NCBI RefSeq assembly: GCF_003075415.1
Contig: NZ_QDAH01000003.1
Coordinates: forward strand, 124,001-188,000
DNA length: 64,000 bases
Reading direction: 5' to 3'
DNA from: Microvirga sp. KLBC 81
GTDB lineage: Bacteria > Pseudomonadota > Alphaproteobacteria > Rhizobiales > Beijerinckiaceae
How positions within the stretch are numbered: position 1 is the stretch's first letter; the number at the start of each line of letters is the position of its first letter. Both the position numbers and the translations under genes were made by a program. This document shows positions 26,591 to 36,428 of the stretch, piece by piece. The notes under the pieces are model-generated. The model saw nothing but the letters and a program-made list of their open reading frames with translations. It searched no databases and was not told the origin of the DNA.

Positions 26591-26749
26591 CCCTCCCCCT
26601 TGCGGGGAGGGGTAGGGGTGGGGGTGGTACGACCGGGTGAGAGATCGATCAGTCGATGCTGTATCAGCCTAATTGCTCCAGCAATTCAAGCGCAGAGCTT
26701 TGACTTTGCGACCCCCACCCTCAATCCCTCCCCGCAAGGGGGGGAGGGA
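26591..26749. repeat. Long inverted-repeat element (CCCTCCCCCTTGCGGGG type)
   Basis: The left arm begins CCCTCCCCCTTGCGGGGAGG and runs into GGGGTGGGGGT. The right arm begins ACCCCCACCCTCAATCCCTC and ends GCAAGGGGGGGAGGG. About 85 bp lie between them, with a small AATTGC-TCCA-GCAATT hairpin. It has a MITE-like layout without coding capacity. Confidence 0.75.
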
Positions 26750-26756
26750 AGAAACG

Positions 26757-27572
26757 CTACAAATCCTTCAGGCCGAGCACATCGGCCATCGTATAAAGCC
26801 CGGGCTTCTTGTCGAAGCCCCAGAGCGCAGCCTTCACCGCGCCGCGGGCGAAGATGCTGCGATCCTCGGCCCGATGCGACAGCTCCAGGCGCTCGCCGGC
26901 GCCGGCGAAGATCACCGTGTGGTCGCCGACCACCGAGCCGCCGCGCAGGGTCGCAAAGCCGATATCGCCGGCATTGCGCGCTCCGGTATGTCCGTCGCGG
27001 CTTCGCACCGAACGGTCTTTGAGGGAAATCCTGCGGCCTTCCGCAGCCGCCTCGCCGAGGAGAAGCGCCGTGCCGGAGGGAGCATCCACCTTCATGCGGT
27101 GGTGCATTTCGAGGATCTCGATGTCGAAATCTTCGCCGAGCGTCGCAGCGACCTTCCGCACGAGGCCGGCGAGCAGGTTCACGCCGAGCGACATGTTGCC
27201 GGACTGGACGATGCGCGCATGCCGGGCGGCGGCTTCGAGCCTGGTGAAATCGTCTTCCTGCAAGCCGGTGGTGCCGATCACATGGACGATGCGCGCCTGG
27301 GCGGCGAGCCCCGCGAAGGATACGGTGGCGGCGGGCGATGTGAAGTCGAGAACGCCATCGGCCTTGGCGAAGACCGGGAGGGGATCGGCGGTCACGCTCA
27401 CGCCGAGCGGAGAAAGCCCCGCAAGCACGCCCGCATCCTGCCCGAGCGCATGAGAGCCCTCCCGCCCAATGGCGCCTACGAGGCGGCAGCCTTGCGCCTC
27501 GGCCACGGCCTTGATGAGCATGCGCCCCATGCGCCCGGCCGCTCCGACCACGACAAGTCGCATTTCGCTCAT
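26757..27572 (-). CDS. dapB: 4-hydroxy-tetrahydrodipicolinate reductase
   Basis: A 271-residue NAD(P)H-dependent enzyme of the diaminopimelate/lysine pathway. The dinucleotide-binding [17 protein letters not shown] is at the N-terminus. The catalytic/substrate motif [20 protein letters not shown] (about residues 155-174) contains the HH, K and D-A-P-S-G-T residues. The ATG at 27572 has GGAGAA upstream; the frame to 27644 adds unconserved residues. dapB and gpmA near dnaJ is a recurrent Rhizobiales order. Confidence 0.95.
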   Translation of the reverse strand: MSEMRLVVVGAAGRMGRMLIKAVAEAQGCRLVGAIGREGSHALGQDAGVLAGLSPLGVSVTADPLPVFAKADGVLDFTSPAATVSFAGLAAQARIVHVIGTTGLQEDDFTRLEAAARHARIVQSGNMSLGVNLLAGLVRKVAATLGEDFDIEILEMHHRMKVDAPSGTALLLGEAAAEGRRISLKDRSVRSRDGHTGARNAGDIGFATLRGGSVVGDHTVIFAGAGERLELSHRAEDRSIFARGAVKAALWGFDKKPGLYTMADVLGLKDL

Positions 27573-27639
27573 GCTCGTTCTCCTATTGTCTGCGCAAGGC
27601 ATATAGCGGCTTAAGCCACCTTCGAGAAAGCCCTTTGTC

Positions 27640-27777
27640 GTCATGGCCGGACTGAGACCTTCTCCACGACGTCATCACCGGCCTTGTGCCGGTGATCCCG
27701 CTTGCATGAGACGTAGCGTCCTTCGGATCGGGATGGCCGGGACTGATCCCCGGATCAAGTCCGGGGACGGCCATGAC
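27640..27777. repeat. Family A palindromic repeat, copy 6, with an extra fragment
   Basis: The full copy runs 27671-27777 (GTCATCACCGG.. to GGGGACGGCCATGAC). A partial module (GTCATGGCCGGACTGAGACC) sits at 27640-27659. Confidence 0.8.
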
Positions 27778-27788
27778 GGGATAGGGAT

Positions 27789-28094
27789 TCAACCCGGCTG
27801 CGGGCCCTCATAACCCTCGATGATGATGATGTCGGCCACGGCATGGCCGTCCCGCTCGGCCTTGGCGGCTTGGTATTCAGGCGAGTCCCAGCAGGCCAGG
27901 GCCGCCTCGTAGGTCGGGAACTCGATCACCACGTTGCGGGCGCGCGCCTCGCCTTCCGCCACCCGGTAGCCGCCGCCGCGCACCAGGAAGCGGGCTCCGA
28001 ACTTGGCGAACGGCACGGCATTGGCCTTCACATAGTTCTGATAGGCATCCGGGTTGGAGACGTCGACCCGGCCGATCCAATAACCCTTTGGCAT
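27789..28094 (-). CDS. DUF1330 family protein (paralogue 2)
   Basis: A 101-residue ferredoxin-like/ABM-type small protein of DUF1330. Hallmarks: PKGYWIGRVDVSNPDAYQNY at the N-terminus, LVRGGGYRVAEGEARARNVV in the middle and PEYQAAKAERDGHAVADIII near the end. It is about half identical to the adjacent paralogue and begins 3 bp after that gene's stop, so it looks like a tandem duplication within one operon. DUF1330 proteins have no settled function. Confidence 0.88.
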   Translation of the reverse strand: MPKGYWIGRVDVSNPDAYQNYVKANAVPFAKFGARFLVRGGGYRVAEGEARARNVVIEFPTYEAALACWDSPEYQAAKAERDGHAVADIIIIEGYEGPQPG

Positions 28095-28097
28095 CGC

Positions 28098-28385
28098 TTA
28101 GGCTCCTTCGACCAGCACGAACTCGGCGACGCAAGCGCCCTCGCGCTTTGCCTTCGCGGCCTGATATTCGGGAGAGTTGTAATAGGTTCGGGCCTGCTCG
28201 ACGGAATCGAACTCGATCACGACGTTGCGGGGGCGGGCCTCGCCCTCCAGCGCCTCGTAGGCTCCGCCGCGCACCAGCGGGCGTCCACCATATTGCTTGA
28301 TCGCTGCCGTGGCGCCCTTGGCATATTCGGCGTAGGCTTCAGGGTTGGTGACGGTGACGCGGGCGATGACATAGCCTTTGGGCAT
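28098..28385 (-). CDS. DUF1330 family protein (paralogue 1)
   Basis: A 95-residue DUF1330 protein: PKGYVIARVTVTNPEAYAEY, LVRGGAYEALEGEARPRNVV, SPEYQAAKAKREG. The ATG at 28385 aligns exactly with the start of the downstream paralogue (MPKGY) and has GAGGAAC-like purines upstream; the longer frame reaches into pyrF. It lies 53 bp downstream of pyrF on the same strand. Function unknown. Confidence 0.88.
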   Translation of the reverse strand: MPKGYVIARVTVTNPEAYAEYAKGATAAIKQYGGRPLVRGGAYEALEGEARPRNVVIEFDSVEQARTYYNSPEYQAAKAKREGACVAEFVLVEGA

Positions 28386-28438
28386 GGAGAGTTCCTCTTT
28401 GTTGGGGTGGGGCAGCGAACGCCAGGAGGCGCGATGCG

Positions 28439-29179
28439 TCAAGCCTTCGCGTCGCCCATCTCCCGCACGATGGCCTCTGCCGCCGCGCGCGGATCCGACG
28501 CTTTGACGATGGGACGCGCCACGACAAGATGCGTGGCGCCCTTGCGGATGGCCTCGCCCGGCGTGACGATGCGTTTCTGGTCGCCGGCATCTGCGCCTGT
28601 TGGGCGAATGCCGGGCGTGACGATGAAGCGGTCCGGACCGACAATGGCGCGCACGCGCTCGGCCTCGGTGGCGGCGCAGACGATGCCGTCGATGCCGATG
28701 TCGCGGGCCTGGCCTGCGCGACGGGCGACGAGTTCCGCGGCCGACACGGGCGCATAGCCCGCCTCAATCAGATCGTTGTCGTCGTAAGAGGTGAGCACCG
28801 TGACGGCGAGGATCTTCAGATCCGATCCGGCCTTTCCGGCAACGGCGGCGCGCATGGTCTGCGGATAGGCGTGCACGGTGAGGAACGTCACGCCCATGCG
28901 CGCGATGGAACGTACGCCTTCTTCCACCGTGTTGCCGATGTCATGCAATTTGAGATCGAGAAAGATCTTCTTGTCCTGGCCGATCAGCTCGCGCGCGAAT
29001 TCGAAGCCGCCCGCGTAAGCGAGCTGATAGCCGATCTTGTAGAAGGTGCCTGCATCGCCGATGCGCGTCACGATGGAGCGCGCTTCCTCGACGCTCGGAA
29101 CATCGAGGCCGATGATGAGCCTGTCGCGGATGTCTCCCCCTGAAACGGGATTCGCGGAAGGAGACAAACCGTTGCTCAT
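28439..29179 (-). CDS. pyrF: Orotidine 5'-phosphate decarboxylase
   Basis: A 246-residue TIM-barrel enzyme making UMP from OMP, the last step of pyrimidine synthesis. The catalytic [15 protein letters not shown] carries the D-x-K-x-x-D-I motif; IVTPGIRP marks the phosphate loop. The ATG at 29179 overlaps the pmtA stop (ATGA), so the two are coupled. The much longer open frame upstream is a shadow of pmtA. Confidence 0.96.
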   Translation of the reverse strand: MSNGLSPSANPVSGGDIRDRLIIGLDVPSVEEARSIVTRIGDAGTFYKIGYQLAYAGGFEFARELIGQDKKIFLDLKLHDIGNTVEEGVRSIARMGVTFLTVHAYPQTMRAAVAGKAGSDLKILAVTVLTSYDDNDLIEAGYAPVSAAELVARRAGQARDIGIDGIVCAATEAERVRAIVGPDRFIVTPGIRPTGADAGDQKRIVTPGEAIRKGATHLVVARPIVKASDPRAAAEAIVREMGDAKA

Positions 29180-29799
29180 GGATGATTGACCTTGTTGTAA
29201 ACCCAGACGCGGGCCGGGGGCAGGTTGCGCCAGATGCGGTTCGAGGCTCTGGCTTTGTAAGAGTGCGAGCGTGCCGGGATCGGCGGCACGACGGCATAGG
29301 TGAACTGGATGAAGGGCGCGTTCAGATGCATCAGCTTCTGCGCGGTCTCGAGCAAATCCAGGCGCTGATCCATGGGCTTGGTAAAGAGCGGCAGGCTCGA
29401 CACTGTGGCGGCCGCTGGCTCCTTCAGGATGCCGGACAGCGTTTCCTTCAAATCGTAGGCATCCCCCTGAACGATCGTTGCTTTCGGGAAGCGGCGCTTC
29501 AGGAGCTGGCAGAATTCGGGGTTGAACTCGACGAGGATCAGCCGCTCCTGGGCCACGCCGCGCCGGATCAGGGCATCGGTCACCGGGCCCGTGCCGGGGC
29601 CCAGCTCGATGACGGGCCCTGGAATGCGGGGATCGACGTAAGACGCCATGGTCCGCGCCAGGACCTTGCCCGATGGAGTCACGGCGCCGACAACCAGGGG
29701 GCGTTCGAGCCAGGAGCGCAGGAAACGCGCTTCGTCCTGGAATCGGTCTTTCTTGAAGGGCAGTTTCCGGGTCGTGGGCCGTTGGAACGACTGAAGCAC
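29176..29799 (-). CDS. pmtA: Phospholipid N-methyltransferase (PmtA type)
   Basis: A 207-residue class I SAM-dependent methyltransferase resembling rhizobial PmtA, which methylates phosphatidylethanolamine stepwise to phosphatidylcholine. The SAM motif [16 protein letters not shown] lies near residues 63-78, with acidic motif [12 protein letters not shown] after it, and [20 protein letters not shown] matches the family. It lies between dnaJ and pyrF, the location typical of Rhizobiales. Substrate is inferred from family and position; a KsgA-like rRNA role is unlikely given the length and context. Confidence 0.85.
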   Translation of the reverse strand: MLQSFQRPTTRKLPFKKDRFQDEARFLRSWLERPLVVGAVTPSGKVLARTMASYVDPRIPGPVIELGPGTGPVTDALIRRGVAQERLILVEFNPEFCQLLKRRFPKATIVQGDAYDLKETLSGILKEPAAATVSSLPLFTKPMDQRLDLLETAQKLMHLNAPFIQFTYAVVPPIPARSHSYKARASNRIWRNLPPARVWVYNKVNHP

Positions 29800-29865
29800 T
29801 GGGAAGACCCCTCAAGCGGGCGGATCACAAGGGTTGTTTAGAACTCAAAGGAAAGCAGCGTCAAG

Positions 29866-31005
29866 CTAACTTGATCCGCCAAGTCCGTCGAGAAACTCGC
29901 GGAAACGCGAGAAGAAGCCTGAGCTCTCGGGGTGATTTTCCTTCGAGCATTCCCTGTCGAACTCCTCGAGAAGCTCGCGCTGGCGCTTGGAGAGCTTCTG
30001 CGGAGTTTCCACAACAACCTGGATGTAGAGGTCACCCACATCGCGCGAGCGCAGCACCGGCATGCCTTTGCTCTTCAGGCGGAACTGCTTGCCGGTCTGG
30101 GTGCCTTCGGGAACCTTCACGAGGGCCTCGGAGCCGCTTAAAGTGGGCACGCTGAACTCGCCGCCGAGCGCTGCCGTCACCATGGAGATCGGCACACGGC
30201 AGAACAGGTCCGCGCCGTCGCGCTGGAAGAACGGATGGGGCTTGATGGAGAGGAAGATGTAGAGATCCCCCGGCGGCCCGCCGCGCAGGCCTGCCTCGCC
30301 TTCGCCAGCCAGGCGAATGCGCGTTCCATCCTCCACGCCCGCCGGGATGTTGACGGAGAGCGTGCGCTCGCGCGTCACGCGGCCCGCGCCGCCGCAAGCT
30401 GCGCACGGGTCGTCGATCACCTCGCCGCGTCCATGGCAGTTCGGGCAGGTGCGTTCGATGGAGAAGAAGCCCTGGGTTGCCCGTACGCGACCCGCGCCGC
30501 CGCAGGTGGGGCAGGTCTTCGGCTTCGAGCCCGGCTTCGCGCCGGAGCCTGAGCAGGCCTCGCAGGTGATGGAGGTGGGAATCTTCAGTTCGGCGGTCTT
30601 GCCGTGGAACGCTTCATCGAGGGTGATCTCGAGATTGTAACGCATGTCCGCGCCACGCTCGCGCCCACCCGTGCCACGGCTTCGGCCGCGTCCGCCGGCA
30701 TCGCCGAAGAAGTTCTCGAAAATGTCCGACATGAAATCGGAAAAATCGCCGCCGAAGCCGGGACCCGCGCCGCCGCCATTGGCGAAGGCCGCGTGGCCAT
30801 AGCGGTCGTAGGCCGCGCGCTTCTGCGCATCGGAGAGGGTCTGATAGGCCTCGTTGATTTCCTTGAACTTGAGCTCGGCCTCGTGGTCGCCCGGATTGCG
30901 GTCCGGGTGATATTGCATCGCGAGCTTGCGGAAGGCGGATTTCATCTCCGCTTCGGTCGCGGTCCTCGTAACGCCGAGAACGTCGTAGTAATCGCGCTTG
31001 GACAT
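29866..31005 (-). CDS. dnaJ: Chaperone DnaJ (Hsp40)
   Basis: A 379-residue type I J-protein. The J domain (residues 1-70) has the HPD motif in [14 protein letters not shown] Gly/Phe-rich linker follows, then a zinc domain with four C-x2-C-x-G-x-G repeats ([32 protein letters not shown]) and the C-terminal substrate-binding domains. It lies 186 bp downstream of dnaK, separated by a hairpin that may attenuate read-through. Confidence 0.97.
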   Translation of the reverse strand: MSKRDYYDVLGVTRTATEAEMKSAFRKLAMQYHPDRNPGDHEAELKFKEINEAYQTLSDAQKRAAYDRYGHAAFANGGGAGPGFGGDFSDFMSDIFENFFGDAGGRGRSRGTGGRERGADMRYNLEITLDEAFHGKTAELKIPTSITCEACSGSGAKPGSKPKTCPTCGGAGRVRATQGFFSIERTCPNCHGRGEVIDDPCAACGGAGRVTRERTLSVNIPAGVEDGTRIRLAGEGEAGLRGGPPGDLYIFLSIKPHPFFQRDGADLFCRVPISMVTAALGGEFSVPTLSGSEALVKVPEGTQTGKQFRLKSKGMPVLRSRDVGDLYIQVVVETPQKLSKRQRELLEEFDRECSKENHPESSGFFSRFREFLDGLGGSS

Positions 31006-31133
31006 GTCAGGTGCCCCTGGGAGCGCACAAGCGCTCCGTCATCCTGCCGGTCGGACCCCGGCGCTCAGCGCGGCCTGTTGCATCGTGGTGATGGGTCGAT
31101 CGATCGGTCATTGTTGTTTCAAGCCATTTCACG

Positions 31134-31165
31134 AAAACGGCACCCGGCCATGAAACCGGGTGCCG
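31134..31165 (-). terminator. dnaK terminator/attenuator
   Basis: Perfect 10-bp stem CGGCACCCGG/CCGGGTGCCG, loop 8, followed by TTTT on the minus strand, 27 bp after the dnaK stop and before dnaJ. It could lower dnaJ expression relative to dnaK. Confidence 0.8.
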
Positions 31166-31191
31166 AATTCTCTCAAGACGTGCGCATCGTT

Positions 31192-33111
<1,920 letters not shown>

Positions 33112-33226
33112 GGCGGGATCCCTCACTTTCAAGCAGACCGTCGAGCCCTAAAAGCAGCTCGGCCCATGGCTTACATGTTGAATGACTTAATCAGATCCGC
33201 CCCGAACCGGAACGGCCCTGCTGGCG

Positions 33227-33258
33227 CTGATATAAGAAGGGGTCTCAAACGCTGCAAG
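33227..33258 (-). promoter_or_regulatory. Candidate RpoH (sigma-32) promoter of dnaK
   Basis: On the minus strand, CTTGCA-N16-CTTATATCAG. The -10 matches CYTATNTNNG at every fixed base. Spacing is identical to the candidate grpE promoter in this window. Confidence 0.72.
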
Positions 33259-33341
33259 ACGATCCTGAAGGCTAGTTGGCTTCATTGCATGAGAGTTTGC
33301 CCCTGTTGCCGGGCTGCAATAGGGGTAAGGTGCTGATCCCT

Positions 33342-33587
33342 TTACCGTTTACGCTCTTGAGAGACTTTGGAACTGCCCGAATCCTCCTCTCCCTTGAGGC
33401 CCTGATAAACTCTAAGCCAGAATCGGACAGCGGCCGGGTTCATGTCCCGCTCCTCCAGAAATGCCCGAAGCAGCACCTCTGCCCCGGCTCCTTCGCCGTA
33501 GCACTCCGCCATGATGCGGGCGGTTTGGGCGGGGTCGAGATCGCGCCAGAGCTTGGCTTCGCGGGTTCGATTCGGATGGGTTTTCAT
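33342..33587 (-). CDS. Small protein of unknown function, coupled to an XRE regulator
   Basis: An 81-residue hydrophilic protein with no family I recognise. It is mostly helical, with AQTARIMAECYGEGAGAEVL and RFWLRVYQGLKG, and a charged C-terminus. Its ATG overlaps the stop of the XRE gene (ATGA), so the two are translated together. Coupling to a small HTH protein recalls toxin-antitoxin or phage-like pairs, but no toxin fold is evident and this is only a suggestion from layout. Confidence 0.6.
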   Translation of the reverse strand: MKTHPNRTREAKLWRDLDPAQTARIMAECYGEGAGAEVLLRAFLEERDMNPAAVRFWLRVYQGLKGEEDSGSSKVSQERKR

Positions 33588-33811
33588 GAATTGGGCTTCA
33601 TGATGGAGAGAGGATCAATGCCCAGGGCTTCAGCGATCTCCAAGAGTTCCCTCAACGTAAGCTCACGCTCACCATTTTCGTATTTGCTGACATAGCCTCT
33701 GTAAGCTCTGAGACGCTTTTCCAACTGGACTTGTGTAAGGCCAGCCTTTTTCCGAGCATGCCTTAGCAGCATGCAAAGCGTTTCCTGCTGAGTTGTATAA
33801 ATCGATCTCAT
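33584..33811 (-). CDS. XRE-family helix-turn-helix protein
   Basis: A 75-residue single-domain HTH protein of the Cro/C1 type: LLRHARKKAGLTQVQLEKRL (helices 1-2), RGYVSKYENGERELTLREL (recognition helix and after) and EIAEALGIDPLSI. Upstream DNA (33830-33900) is AT-rich and unlike the rest of the window, which may reflect a promoter/operator region or transfer. The next gene overlaps it by four bases. Confidence 0.82.
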   Translation of the reverse strand: MRSIYTTQQETLCMLLRHARKKAGLTQVQLEKRLRAYRGYVSKYENGERELTLRELLEIAEALGIDPLSIMKPNS

Positions 33812-33983
33812 GAAGCCGCCTTATTGCGAGACAGCCGATCAAATATGCAATTTTATGTAATTTCCCAAAAAGCCGGAATATTCTCTGTTTTAGGGAATCT
33901 GGAGAAGTCTCAACCATCGGCGGAAACCAGTATAGCGAGGCCGATCTGCTTCCCATTCTGAGAGTGTCATGAGCACTCACTTC

Positions 33984-34072
33984 GTCATGGCCGGGCCTGT
34001 CCCGGCCATCCCGATCCGGAAAAACGCAGCGTCTCGCCGAATCGGGATCACCGGCCCAAGGCCGGTGATGAC
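33984..34072. repeat. Family A palindromic repeat, copy 7
   Basis: GTCATGGCCGGGCCTGTCCC to CCCAAGGCCGGTGATGAC. The 33812-34255 gap holds this copy, the next copy and an AT-rich stretch; no gene was seen there. Confidence 0.85.
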
Positions 34073-34113
34073 AGGGCGGCGGTGCGCAGCTCGACGATTG
34101 AACGAAGCCCCCC

Positions 34114-34201
34114 GTCATGGCCACGCTTGTCCCGGCCATCCCGATCTGAAAAGCGCCGCGCCTCACCGTATCGGGATCGCCGGCCCAGAGCCGGTGATGA
34201 C
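34114..34201. repeat. Family A palindromic repeat, copy 8
   Basis: GTCATGGCCACGCTTGTCCC to GAGCCGGTGATGAC, same orientation as copy 7 and 41 bp after it. Confidence 0.82.
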
Positions 34202-34255
34202 GGGGGTGGGGCGGTGCCGCTTGCAATTGTCAGCAAGGCCATCCACTCTGGCTTC

Positions 34256-34546
34256 ATGAGACTCTATTACGTCTATATCCTCGCGAGCCGGCCAGGCGGC
34301 GCTCTCTATATCGGCGTCACCAACGACCTTTCCCGGCGCGTGTGGGAGCATAAGACGGGATACGGTGGTGAGCATACGCGGCGCTACAGGATCGACCGGC
34401 TCGTCTATTACGAAAGCTATCCGAGCGTCACCGATGCCATTCAGCGGGAGACCTCGATCAAGCGTTGGCCGCGCGCCTGGAAAACCAACTTGATCCTTGA
34501 GATGAATCCGACTTGGCGCGATCTATACGAAGAGCTGAATGCTTGA
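34256..34546 (+). CDS. GIY-YIG nuclease family protein (UPF0213-like)
   Basis: A 96-residue single-domain GIY-YIG protein. The two strands YYVYILASRPGGALYIGVTN contain the Y-V-Y and Y-I-G motifs. The catalytic-type arginine lies in LSRRVWEHKTG, and the glutamate helix in DAIQRETSIKRWPRAWKTNL. Such stand-alone proteins are common in bacterial genomes; their biological role is usually unknown. The start is the ATG at 34256, since the longer frame lies within a repeat. It is flanked on both sides by family A repeats. Confidence 0.88.
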   Translation: MRLYYVYILASRPGGALYIGVTNDLSRRVWEHKTGYGGEHTRRYRIDRLVYYESYPSVTDAIQRETSIKRWPRAWKTNLILEMNPTWRDLYEELNA

Positions 34547-34561
34547 GCTTCCGCCTCCCAC

Positions 34562-34650
34562 GTCATCACCGGCCTTGGGCCGGTGATCCCGATTCGGCGA
34601 GACGCAGCGCTTGTCCGGATCGGGATGGCCGGGACAGGCCCGGCCATGAC
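34562..34650. repeat. Family A palindromic repeat, copy 9
   Basis: GTCATCACCGGCCTTGGGCC to CAGGCCCGGCCATGAC, between the convergent GIY-YIG and ada-like genes. Confidence 0.85.
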
Positions 34651-34691
34651 GAAGGTGGAACCATCAACTGACAGGCGGTCGATCCAATGCG

Positions 34692-35600
34692 CTAAGCCTC
34701 GCCTCCACCCAAACCCCGCCCGGCTTCCCACCCTAAAATCGCCTGCTTGCGGGTGAGGCCCCAATGATAACCGGTGAGCGCGCCGGAGCGGCCGAGGACC
34801 CGGTGGCAGGGGACCACGAAGGAGATGGGGTTCCGGCCCACCGCCGCGCCCACGGCCCGGCAGGCGGCTGGCTTGCCGATATGGCGGGCGATGTCGGAAT
34901 AGGTGGTGGCCTTGTCGCGGGGAATGCGCAGCAGGGTCTGCCAGACCCGCACCTCGAAATCCGTGCCGATCAGCACGACCCGCAGGGGCTGCTCCGCCTG
35001 CCACTGGGTCGGGTTGAAGATGCGCCGCGCCAGCGGCGCGGTGGCGGCCGCGTCCTCCACGTACTCGGCCTTGGGCCAACGGCGGGTCAAGTCGGCGAGC
35101 GCTGCCTCACGGTCGCCGTCATCCACGAAGCCGAGGCCGGCAAGGCCCCGCTCAGTCGCCACCAGAACCGCCTCGCCGAAGGGGGAGGGGTGGAAACCGT
35201 AGCGCATGGTGAGGCCTGCGCCGCCTGCCTTGTAGTCGCCCGGCGTCATGGCTTCGTGAGTCACGAAGAGATCGTGCAGCCGGGCCGGGCCTGAGAGACC
35301 GAGCTCGTAGGTGGCGTCGAGCACGCTCGCGGAATCCGCCAGGAGCGTCTTGGCGTTGTCGAGAGTGATCGCCTGGAGAAAGGCCTTCGGGCTCAAGCCC
35401 GCCCAGCGTCGGAAGAGGTGATGCACATGGGTGGTGGAGAGCCCCACATGGTCGGCGATGGCTTCCAGGGAGGGCTGCTCCCGCCAGCGCTCGGAGATGA
35501 ACGCAATGATCCGGCGCACCCGCTCATAATCGGCTTGAGGCTCCTCCGGTTGGATGAGATGGCCCGGTTCGATGGTGATGTCGCGCAAGGTATCGAGCAT
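34692..35600 (-). CDS. Ada-like AraC HTH/methylated-DNA-protein cysteine methyltransferase
   Basis: A 302-residue fusion. An AraC-type HTH occupies about residues 30-110 (LEAIADHVGLSTTHVHHLFR). It is followed by an O6-alkylguanine-DNA alkyltransferase with the acceptor cysteine in VVPCHRVLGRSGALTGYHWG (about residues 263-282). The zinc/phosphotriester domain of classical Ada, with its four-cysteine site, is absent, so methyl-phosphotriester sensing as in E. coli Ada is not expected; how the HTH is controlled is unknown. Helix-turn-helix/MGMT fusions of this kind are widespread in alphaproteobacteria. Confidence 0.9.
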   Translation of the reverse strand: MLDTLRDITIEPGHLIQPEEPQADYERVRRIIAFISERWREQPSLEAIADHVGLSTTHVHHLFRRWAGLSPKAFLQAITLDNAKTLLADSASVLDATYELGLSGPARLHDLFVTHEAMTPGDYKAGGAGLTMRYGFHPSPFGEAVLVATERGLAGLGFVDDGDREAALADLTRRWPKAEYVEDAAATAPLARRIFNPTQWQAEQPLRVVLIGTDFEVRVWQTLLRIPRDKATTYSDIARHIGKPAACRAVGAAVGRNPISFVVPCHRVLGRSGALTGYHWGLTRKQAILGWEAGRGLGGGEA

Positions 35601-35689
35601 GGCGTTTTCCTCTTGAGGCTCACTCTAGGAGGTTCCAGGAGGAGGCGACACCCGATTTCTGTGGTGGGTCTCACCCGCTCCACACTCCT

Positions 35690-35856
35690 CGTCATGGCCG
35701 TCCCCGGACTTGATCCGGGGATCAGTCCCGGCCACCCCCGCCTTTTTGCTCTGTGCCGTTTCCACCTCGTCATGGCCGGGCTTGTCCCGGCCATCCCGAT
35801 CCGAAGGACGCTACGTCTCATGCAGGCGGGATCCCCGGCTCAAGGCCGGGGATGAC
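35690..35856. repeat. Family A palindromic repeat, copy 10, plus a partial copy
   Basis: The full copy is at 35769-35856 (GTCATGGCCGGGCTTGTCCC to GGGATGAC). A partial module with GTCCCCGGACTTGATCCGGG is at 35690-35740. Confidence 0.8.
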
Positions 35857-35876
35857 GGCGGAGGCAGCAGAGGAAT

Positions 35877-35922
35877 GTTCTGCTTTTGTTCTTGACTTTT
35901 GTCCTAAGCTCGGCCATATATG
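35877..35922 (+). promoter_or_regulatory. LexA-box-like motif overlapping a sigma-70-type promoter
   Basis: GTTC-N7-GTTC (35877-35891) is the alphaproteobacterial SOS-box form. It directly abuts TTGACT (35892-35897), which is followed 17 bp later by CATATA (or TATATG two bases on). Expected start near 35927. No convincing gene follows. Confidence 0.45.
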
Positions 35923-36193
35923 AACGCGTCCGCAGCACGAGGGACGCGCCCGAGGCGTCGGTCGTGGCGGCGGATGCAGATCCGGCGGCCAGGTCTCGCA
36001 AGCCTGATTCCGCAGGGAGGACGAGTGCGGGCACGTGGCGGACAAACCTGATCGGGCAGGCTCCGTCGGCGACCTGTCAGCCTCGCCAGCACCGGGTCAA
36101 GCCCGAGGCTGCGCGACAAGCGCCGTAAAGCGCCTCTGAGGGTTCGTCCCTGATGGTGCCGGAGCGCGAGGCCGGAGCCCCTTCACGATCTGC

Positions 36194-36295
36194 GCGCGGG
36201 ACGCGTTGCGCTTCCCGAGTCCGGGCGGATCTCTCCCGCCCCGAACATCTTTCGCGCGCTCCGCCGGGGCCTGCGAAGCCGAACGCGTCCCGCGC
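36194..36295. repeat. Long imperfect inverted repeat
   Basis: Arms GCGCGGGACGCGTTGCGCTT (36194-36213) and GAAGCCGAACGCGTCCCGCG (from 36275) pair over about 20 bp with few mismatches. The inner part holds a further GGCGG/CCGCC hairpin. Confidence 0.65.
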
Positions 36296-36313
36296 CTCCC
36301 TCGGTCGCGGCGA

Positions 36314-36337
36314 CCTCGGGGCTTGTCAGCCCCGAGG
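36314..36337. other. Perfect 10-bp hairpin
   Basis: CCTCGGGGCT-TGTC-AGCCCCGAGG. There is no T-run on either side, so it is unlikely to be a canonical terminator; perhaps an RNA stem or part of the inverted-repeat element. Confidence 0.5.
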
Positions 36338-36428
36338 CTAAAGGCGCTGGCTCTTTGACAAGCTCGTTCAATCGTCCCTGTGCGCAGTGAATTGGGCATG
36401 CCCGAAGACGTCACCCGAAGACTCGGCC

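Larger units (their letters stand above)
35925..36345 (+). other. Gene-free, highly structured region; possible small RNA locus
   Basis: No frame on either strand looks like a conserved protein. Hairpins are frequent: CGCGTCC/GGACGCG at 35925-35948 (at the expected transcript start), AGCCTCG/CGAGGCT near 36077-36110, a long imperfect inverted repeat at 36194-36295 and a perfect 10-bp hairpin at 36314-36337. None of the conserved cores of RNase P RNA, tmRNA or SRP RNA were found. Together with the repeats it makes about 830 bp without a gene. Confidence 0.4.

Noticed and set aside
35920-36051. 43-codon Arg-rich ORF (starting MNASAARGTRPRRR) downstream of the LexA-like promoter
   Set aside because: The ATG lies at or before the expected transcript start with no ribosome-binding site, and the composition is what any frame gives in this GC-rich stretch. 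It is not excluded as a leaderless peptide, but unsupported.
35925-36345. Possible RNase P RNA, tmRNA or SRP RNA
   Set aside because: The conserved cores I looked for (for example GAGGAAAGTCC, ACAGA, a tmRNA tag reading frame, GGAAGCAGCC) are absent.
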